Positions 1 through 10,129 are shown, numbered from the stretch's first letter. The stretch: 64,000 bases of DNA from Bradyrhizobium sp. (GCF_004799445.1 NZ_SSNA01000099.1:49072-113071); one strand, 5' to 3'. Program-made: numbers and translations. The notes: generated from the letters alone by a model not told the origin.

Positions 1-1
1 G

Positions 2-1783
2 ATTGCGGTGCTGATCCCCCTCCTCTTCATGGGAGATGTGGTCGGCCGGCTGTTCAGGGAATTCGCCATTACGCTTTCGGTCACCATTCTGATCTCGGCG
101 GTGGTCTCACTGACGCTGGTGCCGATGGCCTGCGCCAAGCTGCTCAAGCCCGAGACGGAGGCGCACGAAAACGCCTTTCAGCGTTACAGCCGCGAAGGGT
201 TCGACCGGATCATCGAGATTTACGGCCGCATGCTCAACTGGGTGCTCGACCGTCAGACCTTCGTACTGATGATCGCGCTCGGCACGTTCGTCCTGACCGC
301 TCTGCTCTACGTGGTCATTCCGAAGGGCTTCTTTCCGCTTCAGGATACCGGCGTCATCCAGGCGATCTCCGAGGCGCCGCAATCCGTCTCCTACGCGGCG
401 ATGGCGGAACGCCAGCAGCAACTCGCCAGCACCATCCTCAAGGATCCCGATGTCGAAAGTCTTTCTTCCTTTATCGGCGTGGACGGAACAAATACCACCC
501 TCAACAGCGGCCGGATCCTGATCAATCTCAAACCACGTGACGCCCGCAAGTCCGACATAGCGACCGTCATGCGGCGCATTCAGAACAGCACCGCAGCGCT
601 GACAGGCGTCACGCTCTACATGCAGCCGGTTCAGGATCTGACGATCGAGGGCACCGTCAGCAAGACGCAATACCAGTTCATCCTCCAGGACGCAGATCCG
701 GTCCAGCTTGCCGAATGGACCCCCAAACTGGTCGACAAACTGAGGCAGCTTCCGCAGCTTGGAGACGTCGCCAGCGATATCTCCAATCAGGGGCTATCGA
801 TCTACGTTGAAATCGATCGCGATCAGGCCGCGCGTTTCGGGATTACGCCGGCGACAATCGACAATGCGCTCTACGACTCCTATGGCCAGCGCATCGTCTC
901 CACCATCTTCACCAATTCGAACCAGTACCGCGTCATCCTCGAGGCCGATCCGAGCCTGCAAAAATCCCTGCAATCGCTGTCGGATATTTATCTTCCTTCC
1001 TCCGTCGGCAGCACGCTGGTGCCGCTGGCCGTCATGGCCAAGTTTCGCGAGGAAACCGCGCCGCTGCAGGTCTCGCATCTCGGGCAGTTTCCCGCATCCA
1101 CAGTTTCCTTCAACCTGGCGCCGGGCGCTTCCCTCGGCGAGGCGGTGACGGCTATCAAGCAGGCGCAGGCCGAGATCGGCCTGCCGCTCAGCGTGATCAG
1201 CAGCTTTCAGGGCGCCGCGCTGGCGTTCCAGTCCTCCCTGTCAAATCAGCTTTTCCTGATCCTGGCGGCGATCGTCACCGTCTATATCGTGCTCGGCGTT
1301 CTCTATGAGAGCTTCATCCATCCCCTCACCATCCTTTCGACGCTGCCATCCGCCGGAATCGGCGCGCTGCTGGCGCTGATGGCCGCCGGCGACGAGCTCA
1401 CCATCGTCGCCATCATCGGAATTATCCTTCTGATCGGCATCGTGAAGAAAAACGCGATCATGATGATCGACTTCGCGCTCGACGCCGAGCGCCAGGAGGG
1501 CAAACCGCCGCGGGAGGCGATCTACCAGGCCTGCCTGCTGCGGTTCCGGCCGATCCTGATGACGACAATGGCGGCCGTGCTGGGCGCATTGCCGCTGATG
1601 CTCGGAACGGGTGCGGGTTCCGAATTGCGGCACCCCCTCGGGATTTCCATCGTCGGCGGCCTTCTGGTCAGCCAATTGCTGACCCTGTTTACGACGCCGG
1701 TGATCTATCTCTGGTTCGATCGGCTGGCGACGCGGTTTGCAGGACCGTCGGGCGAAGCCGGCCCCGCGAACGAATTGACCTGA
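2..1783 (+). CDS. RND efflux pump inner-membrane subunit, 5'-truncated (MdtB/MdtC type)
   Basis: This is the C-terminal part of a resistance-nodulation-division transporter, which exports drugs or other toxic compounds using the proton gradient. The frame is open from base 2, and the first residues carry the conserved transmembrane motif ending in GRLFREFA. In full-length pumps of about 1,030 residues that motif lies near residue 440, so roughly the first 40% lies outside the window. The second periplasmic domain follows, then a terminal membrane block with the repeated signatures [11 protein letters not shown] and [19 protein letters not shown]. It ends 3 nt before the next pump gene, to which it is clearly paralogous. 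Two adjacent inner-membrane pump genes followed by an outer-membrane factor is the MdtB-MdtC pattern, and a membrane-fusion protein is expected just upstream. The substrate cannot be read from sequence. Confidence 0.95.
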   Translation: MAVLIPLLFMGDVVGRLFREFAITLSVTILISAVVSLTLVPMACAKLLKPETEAHENAFQRYSREGFDRIIEIYGRMLNWVLDRQTFVLMIALGTFVLTALLYVVIPKGFFPLQDTGVIQAISEAPQSVSYAAMAERQQQLASTILKDPDVESLSSFIGVDGTNTTLNSGRILINLKPRDARKSDIATVMRRIQNSTAALTGVTLYMQPVQDLTIEGTVSKTQYQFILQDADPVQLAEWTPKLVDKLRQLPQLGDVASDISNQGLSIYVEIDRDQAARFGITPATIDNALYDSYGQRIVSTIFTNSNQYRVILEADPSLQKSLQSLSDIYLPSSVGSTLVPLAVMAKFREETAPLQVSHLGQFPASTVSFNLAPGASLGEAVTAIKQAQAEIGLPLSVISSFQGAALAFQSSLSNQLFLILAAIVTVYIVLGVLYESFIHPLTILSTLPSAGIGALLALMAAGDELTIVAIIGIILLIGIVKKNAIMMIDFALDAERQEGKPPREAIYQACLLRFRPILMTTMAAVLGALPLMLGTGAGSELRHPLGISIVGGLLVSQLLTLFTTPVIYLWFDRLATRFAGPSGEAGPANELT

Positions 1784-1786
1784 GCC

Positions 1787-4700
1787 ATGGGCCCGTCAAC
1801 GCCCTTCATCCGCCGGCCGATCGCAACGACGTTGCTGACCTTCGGTCTAGCGGCGGCGGGCGCCGTGGCGTTCTTCAAGCTGCCGGTCTCGCCGCTGCCG
1901 CAGGTCGATTTTCCGACCATTTCGGTACAGGCGACCCTGCCGGGCGCGAGCCCCCAGGATGTCGCGACCACCGTCGCCAGCCCGCTTGAGCGTCACCTCG
2001 GGCAGATCGCCGACGTCACCGAGATGACCTCGTCGAGCACGGTGGGAGCCGCCCGCATCACCCTGCAGTTCGGCCTCAACCGCGACATCAACGGCGCGGC
2101 GCGCGACGTGCAGGCCGCCATCAACGCGGCGCGCGCCGACCTTCCGACCAGCCTGCGAACCAATCCGACCTACCGCAAGGTCAATCCCGCCGACGCGCCG
2201 ATCATGGTCCTGACCCTGACTTCCGACACCAAGACCCGCGGCGATCTCTATGACGCGGCATCGACCGTCCTGGCGCAGAAGCTGTCGCAGGTCGAGGGGA
2301 TCGGCGAAGTCGTGGTCGGCGGCAGCTCGCTGCCCGCGGTGAGAGCCGAACTCATTCCGCAGGCGCTTTACAAATACGGCATTGGTCTGGAGGACGTGCG
2401 GGCCGCGCTCGCCAGCGCCAATGCGCACAGCCCGAAGGGCGGAATCGACGTCGCAGGTCAGCGTTACCAGATCTATGCCAACGACCAGGCCAACAAGGCC
2501 GACGACTACAAATCCCTGATCCTCGCCTATCGAAATGGCGCGCCGGTCCATCTCTCGGATGTCGGCGATGTAACCGATTCGGTCGAGAACCTGCGAAACG
2601 CCGGGCTGTCGAACGGAAAGCCGGCCGTGCTGATCATCCTCTACAGACAGCCGGGCGCGAACATCATCAGCACCGTTGATCTGGTAAAGGCGCTGATGCC
2701 TCAGCTCAGGGCGTCGATTTCACCCGCCATCGACGTCACTGTGGCAGTCGACCGTTCGACGACCATTCGCACCTCGTTGCGCGACGTCGAACGGACCCTG
2801 ATACTGGCCGTGCTGCTGGTGATCGTCGTGGTTTTCGCGTTCCTGCGAAACCTGCGCGCGACGCTGGTGCCGGTTGTGGCCGTTTCGGTATCGCTGATCG
2901 CGACATTCGCCGTGATGTATTTGATGGGCTACAGTCTCGACAATCTGTCGCTCATGGCGCTCACGGTTGCGACCGGATTCGTCGTCGACGATGCCATCGT
3001 CGTTCTCGAGAACATCACCCGCTATATCGAGAACGGCATGACCCCGCTGGAAGCATCGCTGAAGGGGGCCAACGAGGTCGGCTTCACCGTGCTTTCGATG
3101 AGCATCTCGCTGATCGCCGTCTTCATTCCGATCCTGCTGATGGGCGGCATCGTCGGTCGCCTGTTCCGCGAATTTGCGATGGTGATCTCGATATCGATCA
3201 TGATTTCGCTCGCGATTTCGCTGGCGACCACGCCGATGATGTGCGCCGTGCTGCTCCGCAGCGATAGCGGCGAGAGGCATGGACGGCTTTATCGCGCCAG
3301 CGAACGCTTCTTCGAGGCAATGCTGAACGCCTACCGGCGGACCCTGACCATCGCGCTCCAGCATCCCGGCTCGATGATGCTGATTCTCGCCACGGTGCTG
3401 GGTCTCAATTTCTATCTCTATGGCGTCATCCCCAAGGGCTTCTTCCCGCAGCAGGACACCGGGCGTCTGGTCGGCTCGATCCAGGCGGACCAGAGCATCT
3501 CGTTCCAGCTGATGCAGCAAAAGCTGACGCAATTCGTCACCATCATCAAGAACGATCCCGCGGTCGAAACCGTCGTCGGGTTCACCGGCGGGGGTCAAAC
3601 CAATTCCGGTTTCATGTTCGTTTCGCTGAAGCCGCTCGGCGAACGCCAGATCTCCGCGGACGGAGTCATCGGGCGGTTGCGGCGTGAAATGGCGGTTGTT
3701 CCGGGCGCAACCCTGTTTCTGCAGGCCGTGCAGGATATCCGCGTCGGTGGCCGGGCCAGCAATGCGCAGTATCAATTCACGTTGCAGGGCCCCACCTTTG
3801 AGGAACTCAACGAATGGTCGCCGAAGATCGCGGCCGCGCTGCAGGGCGATCCGAACCTCACGGACGTCAACAGCGACCAGCAAAACAAGGGGCTCGAGTC
3901 CGATCTAGTCATTGACCGGGACGCTGCCGCTCAATTGGGGATCACCGTCAGCCAGATCGACAACACGCTCTATGACGCGTTCGGCCAGCGCCAGGTATCG
4001 ACCATCTATGTAGCCCGCAACCAATATCATGTGATCATGGAGGTCGCGCCGCAATACTGGCAAAATCCGGAAACGCTGAAGGACGTTTACGTCAGCACAT
4101 CCGGCGCCGCGGTCGGCGGGTCGCAGGCAACCAATGCGGTGGCGGGAACCGTCGCGACGTCGGCAAAGTCAGCCTCGGCCACCTCCGCCAACGCCCAGGC
4201 CGCCCGAAATCTCGCGACCAATTCGATTGGCGCCACCGGCAAGGGAGTGGCCTCCACCGGCTCGGCGGTCAGCACAAACCAGGAAACCATGATACCGCTG
4301 TCGGCTGTCGCGCATTTCACGCGGGGGGCGACCCCGCTCGCTGTCAATCATCAAGGCCTGCTGGTCGCCAACACCATTTCGTTCAACTTGCCGCCAGGCG
4401 GATCGCTCAGCACGGCCGTCGCCTCGGTCGAGGCCGCCATGAACCGGATCGGCGTTCCCGCAACAGTTCGCGGGACGTTCCAGGGTACCGCGAAGGCGTT
4501 TCAGGATTCGCTCAGCAATCAGCCCTATCTCATCCTGGCGGCTCTGGTCACGATCTACATCGTGCTCGGCGTGCTGTACGAAAGCTACGTCCATCCCCTG
4601 ACGATCTTGTCCACATTGCCGTCCGCCGGGGTGGGCGCGCTTCTCGCCTTGATGGCGTTCAACACCGAATTCAGTATTATGGCGCTGATTGGGGTCATTC

Positions 4701-5077
4701 TGCTGATCGGAATCGTAAAAAAGAACGCCATCATGATGATCGATTTTGCGCTCGACGCGGAGCGCAGACGTGGGCTCAGCCCGCTTGATGCCATCCACGA
4801 AGCTTGCATGCTCCGCTTCCGGCCGATCATGATGACGACCATGGCGGCCATGCTCGGCGCCCTGCCCCTTGCCATCGGCATCGGCGATGGCGGCGAGCTT
4901 CGACAGCCGCTGGGTATCGCAATTGTCGGTGGACTCATTCTGAGCCAGGTGCTGACGCTCTATTCAACGCCGGTCATCTACCTGTATATGGACCGGTTCC
5001 GGTCATGGAGCCGACGTCTCCGGGGCGGCGGTACAACACCGCTGGCGCCTGATGCCACGCTGCAACCGGGCGAGTAG
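1787..5077 (+). CDS. RND efflux pump inner-membrane subunit with an unusual periplasmic insertion (MdtC type)
   Basis: This is a complete RND transporter of 1,096 residues. It has the N-terminal membrane helix (residues about 14-34), two large periplasmic domains and the central and C-terminal membrane blocks. Motifs include [21 protein letters not shown] in the helix 4 region, and [21 protein letters not shown] near the end. Family members are usually about 1,030-1,050 residues. The excess lies at residues about 770-833 (bases about 4096-4290), a segment made almost only of Ala, Ser, Thr, Gly and Val in the second periplasmic domain, absent from the paralogue just upstream. It starts 3 nt after that gene and its stop codon directly abuts the next start, so all three are one operon. 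Confidence 0.96.
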   Translation: MGPSTPFIRRPIATTLLTFGLAAAGAVAFFKLPVSPLPQVDFPTISVQATLPGASPQDVATTVASPLERHLGQIADVTEMTSSSTVGAARITLQFGLNRDINGAARDVQAAINAARADLPTSLRTNPTYRKVNPADAPIMVLTLTSDTKTRGDLYDAASTVLAQKLSQVEGIGEVVVGGSSLPAVRAELIPQALYKYGIGLEDVRAALASANAHSPKGGIDVAGQRYQIYANDQANKADDYKSLILAYRNGAPVHLSDVGDVTDSVENLRNAGLSNGKPAVLIILYRQPGANIISTVDLVKALMPQLRASISPAIDVTVAVDRSTTIRTSLRDVERTLILAVLLVIVVVFAFLRNLRATLVPVVAVSVSLIATFAVMYLMGYSLDNLSLMALTVATGFVVDDAIVVLENITRYIENGMTPLEASLKGANEVGFTVLSMSISLIAVFIPILLMGGIVGRLFREFAMVISISIMISLAISLATTPMMCAVLLRSDSGERHGRLYRASERFFEAMLNAYRRTLTIALQHPGSMMLILATVLGLNFYLYGVIPKGFFPQQDTGRLVGSIQADQSISFQLMQQKLTQFVTIIKNDPAVETVVGFTGGGQTNSGFMFVSLKPLGERQISADGVIGRLRREMAVVPGATLFLQAVQDIRVGGRASNAQYQFTLQGPTFEELNEWSPKIAAALQGDPNLTDVNSDQQNKGLESDLVIDRDAAAQLGITVSQIDNTLYDAFGQRQVSTIYVARNQYHVIMEVAPQYWQNPETLKDVYVSTSGAAVGGSQATNAVAGTVATSAKSASATSANAQAARNLATNSIGATGKGVASTGSAVSTNQETMIPLSAVAHFTRGATPLAVNHQGLLVANTISFNLPPGGSLSTAVASVEAAMNRIGVPATVRGTFQGTAKAFQDSLSNQPYLILAALVTIYIVLGVLYESYVHPLTILSTLPSAGVGALLALMAFNTEFSIMALIGVILLIGIVKKNAIMMIDFALDAERRRGLSPLDAIHEACMLRFRPIMMTTMAAMLGALPLAIGIGDGGELRQPLGIAIVGGLILSQVLTLYSTPVIYLYMDRFRSWSRRLRGGGTTPLAPDATLQPGE

Positions 5078-6655
5078 ATGGCAGTAGTCACACCCATGAT
5101 CGGTAAGGTTCTCGAACGTAGCTTGCGTGAATTCGCATTTCGGGAACCCACGCGCAAGGTGGCGCCGAATTCGGTCGCCCCGGCGCGGCTTGGCCACCGG
5201 GCGTGCATGGCTGTCTTCGCGCTTTTGCTCGCTCCGGCGCTGTCCGGCTGCATCCTTGGGACCGAACGGCCCGACCTCAACCTCGAGGTGCCCGCAGGGT
5301 ATCGCGAAGCAGGCCGCGGTGCGCCCGACGCCCATGTTCCGGCACTGGATTGGTGGCGCGGCTTCCGCTCCAGCGAGCTGACCGCGCTGATGGACGCGGC
5401 GCAAATCTACAATCTCGACGTCGCGGTGGCGATTGCCCAGATCGTGCAGGCCGACGCCCAGGTGGGCGTCGCGGGGGCCCCCCTGCTGCCGTCGGCCACC
5501 GGAACGTCAACGGCTGAGCAGATCCGCAGCGTGTCCTCCAATTTTGGTGGCGGCAGTGGCTTTTCGACGACGTTCTCGCAGTACAGCCTTGGGCTTACCG
5601 CAAGTTACATGATCGATTTCTGGGGCAAGAACCGCGCTACGCTCTATGCTGCCGAGGAGAATGCAACCTCGGCCCGGTACAATCGCGAAGTCGTGACGCT
5701 CACAACGATCGCGACCGTCGCCAACACCTATTTCCAGATTCTCGCCGCACAGGATGAGCTGCGCGTCGCGCGCCGGAACCTCGCTGCGGCCGAGCGGATT
5801 CTTGCACTGATCAAGCAGCAGTTTGCCGGCGGCACCGCATCGCAGCTCGACCTGTCGCAACAGGAAGCACTGGTGTCGACCGAGCGCGCCGCCATTCCCC
5901 CTCTTGAGATCATCTTGAGGCAGAACATCGCGGCCCTTGCCCTGCTGGTCGCACGAGCACCGGCGAATTTCATGGTGAAGGGCGGAACGATGACGCAGAT
6001 TGCGATTCCCCGCGTCACGCCGGGGATGCCCTCAGAGCTGCTCAACCAAAGGCCAGACATCCGTCAGGCCGAAGCGCTGCTTGCGTCTTCCAATTTCAGC
6101 GTCGAAGCGGCGCGCGCCGCGTTCTTCCCCCAGATACAGTTGACGGCCCAAACCGGCGTCCAGAGCGCGGCGCTCGCATCCCTGTTTGGACCGGGCGCAT
6201 GGTTCTATACATTGTCCGCGGGGCTGACCCAGCCGCTGTTCGATGGCTTCCTGCTGGAGAGCCAACTGAAGCAGGCGAAAGGCGTGCAACTGCAAAATCT
6301 GCAGGCCTATCGCAAGGCGGTGCTGTCGGCCTTCGCTGACGTCGAAAAGGCGCTCGTTGCGCTCTCGCAATCCACCTTGCAGGAGCGCCTCCAGATCGAA
6401 GCCGTGGCCAATTCCCGCAAGGCTTTTGAGGTATCCGAAACCCAGTTGCGCGCCGGCACGGTCAATCTCATTACGGTGCTGCAGACCCAGCAAACGCTTC
6501 TCATCGCCGAGAACACGCTGGCGCAGGTGCGGCTGACCAAGTTGCTCGCGGCCAGCAGCCTGTTTCAGGCACTGGGCGGCGGATGGACCCCGACCGGGGA
6601 GTTGTCTTTGCTGCAACCGCAGGATGGCCCGACACCCGCGCGGCCGGCAAACTAG
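5078..6655 (+). CDS. RND-type outer-membrane factor lipoprotein (NodT/OprM family)
   Basis: This is the outer-membrane channel of the tripartite efflux system, in the TolC/OprM class. The sequence has the duplicated OEP layout: long helical stretches and the paired motifs LYAAEENATSARYNREVV and LNQRPDIRQAEALL. A lipobox (LSGC) places the acylated cysteine at residue 58, which is late for a signal peptide. A second in-frame ATG at 5207 would give a normal leader (MAVFALLLAPALSGC, Cys15) and a 482-residue protein, so translation may start there. The upstream ATG at 5078 follows the preceding stop codon without a gap, which favours translational coupling. This is the third and apparently last gene of the operon. 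A 7-bp inverted repeat at 6658-6678 follows but has no T tract. Confidence 0.94.
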   Translation: MAVVTPMIGKVLERSLREFAFREPTRKVAPNSVAPARLGHRACMAVFALLLAPALSGCILGTERPDLNLEVPAGYREAGRGAPDAHVPALDWWRGFRSSELTALMDAAQIYNLDVAVAIAQIVQADAQVGVAGAPLLPSATGTSTAEQIRSVSSNFGGGSGFSTTFSQYSLGLTASYMIDFWGKNRATLYAAEENATSARYNREVVTLTTIATVANTYFQILAAQDELRVARRNLAAAERILALIKQQFAGGTASQLDLSQQEALVSTERAAIPPLEIILRQNIAALALLVARAPANFMVKGGTMTQIAIPRVTPGMPSELLNQRPDIRQAEALLASSNFSVEAARAAFFPQIQLTAQTGVQSAALASLFGPGAWFYTLSAGLTQPLFDGFLLESQLKQAKGVQLQNLQAYRKAVLSAFADVEKALVALSQSTLQERLQIEAVANSRKAFEVSETQLRAGTVNLITVLQTQQTLLIAENTLAQVRLTKLLAASSLFQALGGGWTPTGELSLLQPQDGPTPARPAN

Positions 6656-6685
6656 CCATCGCCGGCAAACGCGGCGATCGCCGGG

Positions 6686-6908
6686 TCAGCCGTTTGTCTC
6701 GGCCTCTCTGGAAAGATCGTTCAGGAGTTTGTCCAGCGCGCTGTTCCCAGCCTCCCGGGGCCGCCCGGTGCGAGCGATAGCCGGCGCCCGAAACCTTCAC
6801 GCCCATGGCCTGTTTTCGGCGCTGGATCTCCCAGCCAAAGGGATTTGCGCCGCTCCCACGCCGGCTTACGACGACAAAATAGGTTCTGCTTCGATTATCG
6901 GGATGCAT
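6686..6908 (-). pseudogene. Small conserved Bradyrhizobium-type hypothetical protein, broken by a +1 frameshift
   Basis: On the minus strand an ATG at 6908 opens a frame reading TYFVVVSRR, GWEIQRRKQAMGVKV and GYRSHRAA. I associate this pattern with a short, widely repeated hypothetical protein family of Bradyrhizobium (about 70 residues, aromatic start, W-E-I-x-R, M/L-G-V-K/R-x, G-[FY]-x-S, A-A-x-x-A-G-x-x-A-L). After RAA the frame goes off pattern, but the neighbouring frame continues as EAGNSALDKLLNDLSREAE and stops at 6686. The joint is a run of four G on the plus strand (6757-6760); removing one base restores a 73-residue product. It is either a recent pseudogene or a base-calling error in the run. 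The function is unknown. The rest of the 6656-7059 gap shows nothing else convincing. Confidence 0.6.
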
Positions 6909-7059
6909 GCTCGGTCTAACTCACCGCCGACGCTGCGGCAGTGCGTTCCCGATAGGCGATCTCCACGAGGTCCACGCAACTGTCGCCAGCGATTCTTGCC
7001 GACCTGTGGGCGGCCGGACTTGGCCGGCCGCCCGCCTGGTATCAATACTTCGGTTTTGA

Positions 7060-8046
7060 TTACTTCATGGCGTCATAGACTGCGAAGCTGTAGGCGCCTT
7101 CCGGCTTCTTGGTGATGACGGGATCCGATCCGCCTGACATCAAGGTCGCAACCGTTCGGTCGTAATCCTTGACGTCCAGCTTGCCGTCGGTGGCGCCAAG
7201 CAGCTTGCCGACTTCCGTCATCATCCGCGTCTGGTCCTTTGCGGTTTTTGCACCGGTGGAGTCGCCAGCCAGGATGATCTTCACCGCCTCGTCAACATGG
7301 TTCTTGGCGTAGTCCCAGCCCTTCATCGAGGCCTTGACGAACTTCGCCATCTTGGCCACGAACGCCGGGTCCTTGAGGTTCTTTTCCAGCACATAGAGGC
7401 CGTCTTCCAGGGTCGCGACGCCCTCGTCCTCATATTTGAAGACCACCAGCTGGCTCGGCTTGTAGCCGCCGTCGATCACCTGCCAATACTCGTTGTAGGT
7501 CATCGTCGAAACGCAATCGGCCTGCTTCTGCAGCAGCGGATCGACATTGAAGCCCTGCTTGATGATCTTGATGCCGCCGGCAGAACCGTCGGTCTTGATG
7601 CCCAGCTTCGACATCCAGGACAAGAAGGGATATTCATTGCCGCCGTACCAGACACCGATGGTCTTGCCCTTGAAATCGGTGGGCTTCTTGATGCCGGTTT
7701 CGGCGCGGCAGGTCAGCTCGAGTCCGGACTTCTTGAAGGTCTGCGAGATGTTGACCAGCGGCACGCCCTTTTCGCGCGATGCCAATGCCGAGGGCATCCA
7801 GTCAACCACCACGTCGGCGCCGCCGCCGGCGATCACCTGTGGCGGCGCGACGTCCGGACCACCCGGCTTGATCGTGACGTCGAGCCCGGCATCCTTGTAG
7901 AAGCCCTTTTCCTTGGCCACGAAGTAACCCGCGAACTGGGCCTGCGCGACCCATTTCAGCTGGATGGTGACCGTGTCCGCCGCTTGCGCGGTCGCCAACG
8001 ACAAGCCCATCGTCATGCCTGTCGCGAGTGCCCATACTTTTTTCAT
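7060..8046 (-). CDS. ABC transporter substrate-binding protein, NMT1/THI5 family
   Basis: This is a periplasmic binding protein of 328 residues. The start at 8046 follows a GGAG ribosome site and gives a clean Sec leader ending ATAQA, after which the mature protein begins ADTVTIQLKW. The mature start (QFAGYFVAKEKGFYKDAGLDV) and the stretch QVIAGGGADVVV match the NMT1/THI5 fold, which binds thiamine-type pyrimidine precursors, riboflavin and other heterocycles. It is the last gene of a four-gene minus-strand operon (ATPase, two permeases, binding protein). A second NMT1-type importer sits 9 kb away in the barbiturase operon. A pyrimidine or related cyclic amide is the likely ligand, but this is inferred from family and neighbours. 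Confidence 0.9.
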   Translation of the reverse strand: MKKVWALATGMTMGLSLATAQAADTVTIQLKWVAQAQFAGYFVAKEKGFYKDAGLDVTIKPGGPDVAPPQVIAGGGADVVVDWMPSALASREKGVPLVNISQTFKKSGLELTCRAETGIKKPTDFKGKTIGVWYGGNEYPFLSWMSKLGIKTDGSAGGIKIIKQGFNVDPLLQKQADCVSTMTYNEYWQVIDGGYKPSQLVVFKYEDEGVATLEDGLYVLEKNLKDPAFVAKMAKFVKASMKGWDYAKNHVDEAVKIILAGDSTGAKTAKDQTRMMTEVGKLLGATDGKLDVKDYDRTVATLMSGGSDPVITKKPEGAYSFAVYDAMK

Positions 8047-8081
8047 GCGATAATACTCCGAAGCTTTAAGAACCCGCCGAG

Positions 8082-9206
8082 TCAGGTTCGATAGGATGGA
8101 TGCCAAAAAGTGGTCGCGCGCTCGGCGAGCGCGACAAGTCCGTAAAAGGCCATTCCCGCGATCGCCGCGAGGGCGATTTCCGCCCACACCATGTCGATCG
8201 CCATTCGCCCCGCCTCCGTCGAGATGCGAAAGCCGATGCCCTGCGTCGGCGTTCCGAAGAATTCGGCCACGATCGCGCCGATCAATGCCAGCGTGGCATT
8301 GATCTTCAAGGCGTTGAAGATGAAAGGCAGTGCCGCTGGCAAATAAAGCTTTTTCAGCGTCTGCCGATGGTCGGCTCCGTAGGACCGCATCAGATCGCGC
8401 TCCATATGCCCGGCCGCGGACAATCCGGCCAGCGTATTCACCAACATCGGGAAGAATGTCACGAGCGCGACGACGGCGGCCTTCGATGGCCAGTCAAAGC
8501 CGAACCACATCACCATGATGGGCGCGACACCTACCAGCGGCAATGCCGAGAAGAAATTGCCGAGCGGAAGCAGACCGCGCCCGAGAAAGGCAAAACGCTG
8601 CGCGACAATCGCGACCAGCAGACCGGCGCCGCAACCGATGGCGTAGCCAATCAGCACGCCACGAATAAAGGTCTGCACAAAATCCTGCCCGAGCGTCGGC
8701 AAGGACACGGCGAACCTCGCCGCCGCCGCGCTCGGCGCCGGCAGGATGACCGGGGAGACACCGAAGCCGCGCACCATTACTTCCCAGAGATAGAAGACCA
8801 CCGCGCCAAACAGCAGCGGAATCGCAAGACTGAGAACACGGCGCGATGCCTTGTGGCGCGGGCGCATCGAAGCCAGCTGAACCACGCATAGCGCGGCGCC
8901 GAGCCAGACCGCGAGCACCATCGCCCAGAAGCCCACCGCGGCGGAGCCGGCAACGCCGGGATCGCGCAGCAACGCCAGCGTTGTCGTAGCTCCGCAGAGA
9001 ACGCCAGCAAAACCAGGCACCACCGACCGGTATCCGCGGATCCCGGCGGCAATGGCCAACAGCAGCCCCGCGGCGAGGGTGAACGCCAACAGCACCGGCC
9101 GCGCCGGCAAGGCCGCCGCGACCTCGCTTGAGAGCGGCAAGACCATGGCCGCGAACATGCCTGCCGCGGCAAGGATAAAGCCCAACCGGCGCCTGCTTGG
9201 GTTCAC
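8082..9206 (-). CDS. ABC transporter permease (SsuC/TauC type) with an extra N-terminal membrane region
   Basis: This is the inner-membrane permease of the NMT1-type importer. A GTG start at 9206 overlaps the stop of the previous gene in the sequence GTGA, and no earlier start fits a permease. The BPD_transp_1 domain fills the C-terminal two thirds. It includes the EAA-loop-like region near RSYGADHRQTLKKLYLPAALP, which contacts the ATPase. The first about 120 residues are unusual: they add about four predicted hydrophobic helices (GFILAAAGMFAAMVLPL, LLAFTLAAGLLLAIAAGI and others) before the usual SsuC-like start at about residue 135. The total of 374 residues compares with about 250-270 for the family. 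The role of the extra region is unknown. It is translationally coupled to the gene before it and lies 35 nt from the binding protein. Confidence 0.9.
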   Translation of the reverse strand: MNPSRRRLGFILAAAGMFAAMVLPLSSEVAAALPARPVLLAFTLAAGLLLAIAAGIRGYRSVVPGFAGVLCGATTTLALLRDPGVAGSAAVGFWAMVLAVWLGAALCVVQLASMRPRHKASRRVLSLAIPLLFGAVVFYLWEVMVRGFGVSPVILPAPSAAAARFAVSLPTLGQDFVQTFIRGVLIGYAIGCGAGLLVAIVAQRFAFLGRGLLPLGNFFSALPLVGVAPIMVMWFGFDWPSKAAVVALVTFFPMLVNTLAGLSAAGHMERDLMRSYGADHRQTLKKLYLPAALPFIFNALKINATLALIGAIVAEFFGTPTQGIGFRISTEAGRMAIDMVWAEIALAAIAGMAFYGLVALAERATTFWHPSYRT

Positions 9207-10129
9207 GACCGTGTCCCCATTTGTCGCGCGACGCCGCGTTCGGTCAGATCCACCAGAGCGATCAAACCAGAGGCGAGGATAGCCGCCGCCAGCAGCGCCG
9301 ACCATATCTGGATGGTCTGGCCGTAGTAGGAGCCGGCCAGCAGCCGCGCGCCAATCCCGGCTTCGGCACCCGTCGGCAGCTCTGCGACGATGGCACCGAT
9401 CAATGAAATCGTAACCGCGACCTTCAGACTGGCGAATAGATAGGGCACGGCCGATGGCCAGCGCAGTTTCGACAGCACTTGTCGTGGTGTTGCCGACCAT
9501 GTCCGCATCAAATCAAGCTGCATCGGATCGGGCGCGGTGAAACCCTTCACCATCCCGATCGTGATCGGGAAGAAACTCAGATAGGCGGAAATGATCGACT
9601 TCGGCAGCAGACCCTGCAGTCCCATCGCGCCTAGCGCCACGACGAAGATCGGCGCCAGCGCCAGGATCGGAACCATCTGCGAGCAGATGATCCACGGCAG
9701 CAGGCTTTTTTCCAGCACGCGGCTGTGCACGATCATCAGCGCCAGGGCGATGCCCAATAGCGCGCCCAGCACGAAGCCGAGCAGCGTCGCCGACAGGGTC
9801 ACCGTGGAATGATAGATCAGGCTGCGCGGCGCGGTCGGTGCATAACCGAAAACCGAATCGACGAAGGCGGTAATCACCTGGTGCGGCGCCGGTAGCAACG
9901 GCCGCTCCGCGCTCATGGTGCCCTCGATCAAGTCCGACACCGTATAGGGCGTCTCCTCCCGCTCAAACCCGTCGCGGACCAGCGCCAGGTTCATCAGGAC
10001 GGCCCCGATGTACCAGATCGCGATCAGCGCCAGAACGATCGTTACGATCGGCGCGTAGCGCTCTGCCAGCCGATGGCGCCGCAACGTCCCGGCGCGGGAA
10101 ACGGGGAGAGAGAGGGAGCTACTCGTCAT
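9203..10129 (-). CDS. ABC transporter permease (SsuC/TauC type)
   Basis: This is the first of two non-identical permeases in the same importer, so the channel is probably a heterodimer. The 308-residue protein has an N-terminal helix (APIVTIVLALIAIWYIG), then a BPD_transp_1 domain with the coupling-loop sequence MRTWSATPRQVLSKLRWPSAVP and the family motif ISLIGAIVAEL. The ATG at 10129 was chosen because it overlaps the upstream ATPase gene by 11 nt, as expected for coupled subunits; a start 24 nt further upstream is possible. The next permease begins inside its stop codon. Confidence 0.9.
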   Translation of the reverse strand: MTSSSLSLPVSRAGTLRRHRLAERYAPIVTIVLALIAIWYIGAVLMNLALVRDGFEREETPYTVSDLIEGTMSAERPLLPAPHQVITAFVDSVFGYAPTAPRSLIYHSTVTLSATLLGFVLGALLGIALALMIVHSRVLEKSLLPWIICSQMVPILALAPIFVVALGAMGLQGLLPKSIISAYLSFFPITIGMVKGFTAPDPMQLDLMRTWSATPRQVLSKLRWPSAVPYLFASLKVAVTISLIGAIVAELPTGAEAGIGARLLAGSYYGQTIQIWSALLAAAILASGLIALVDLTERGVARQMGTRS

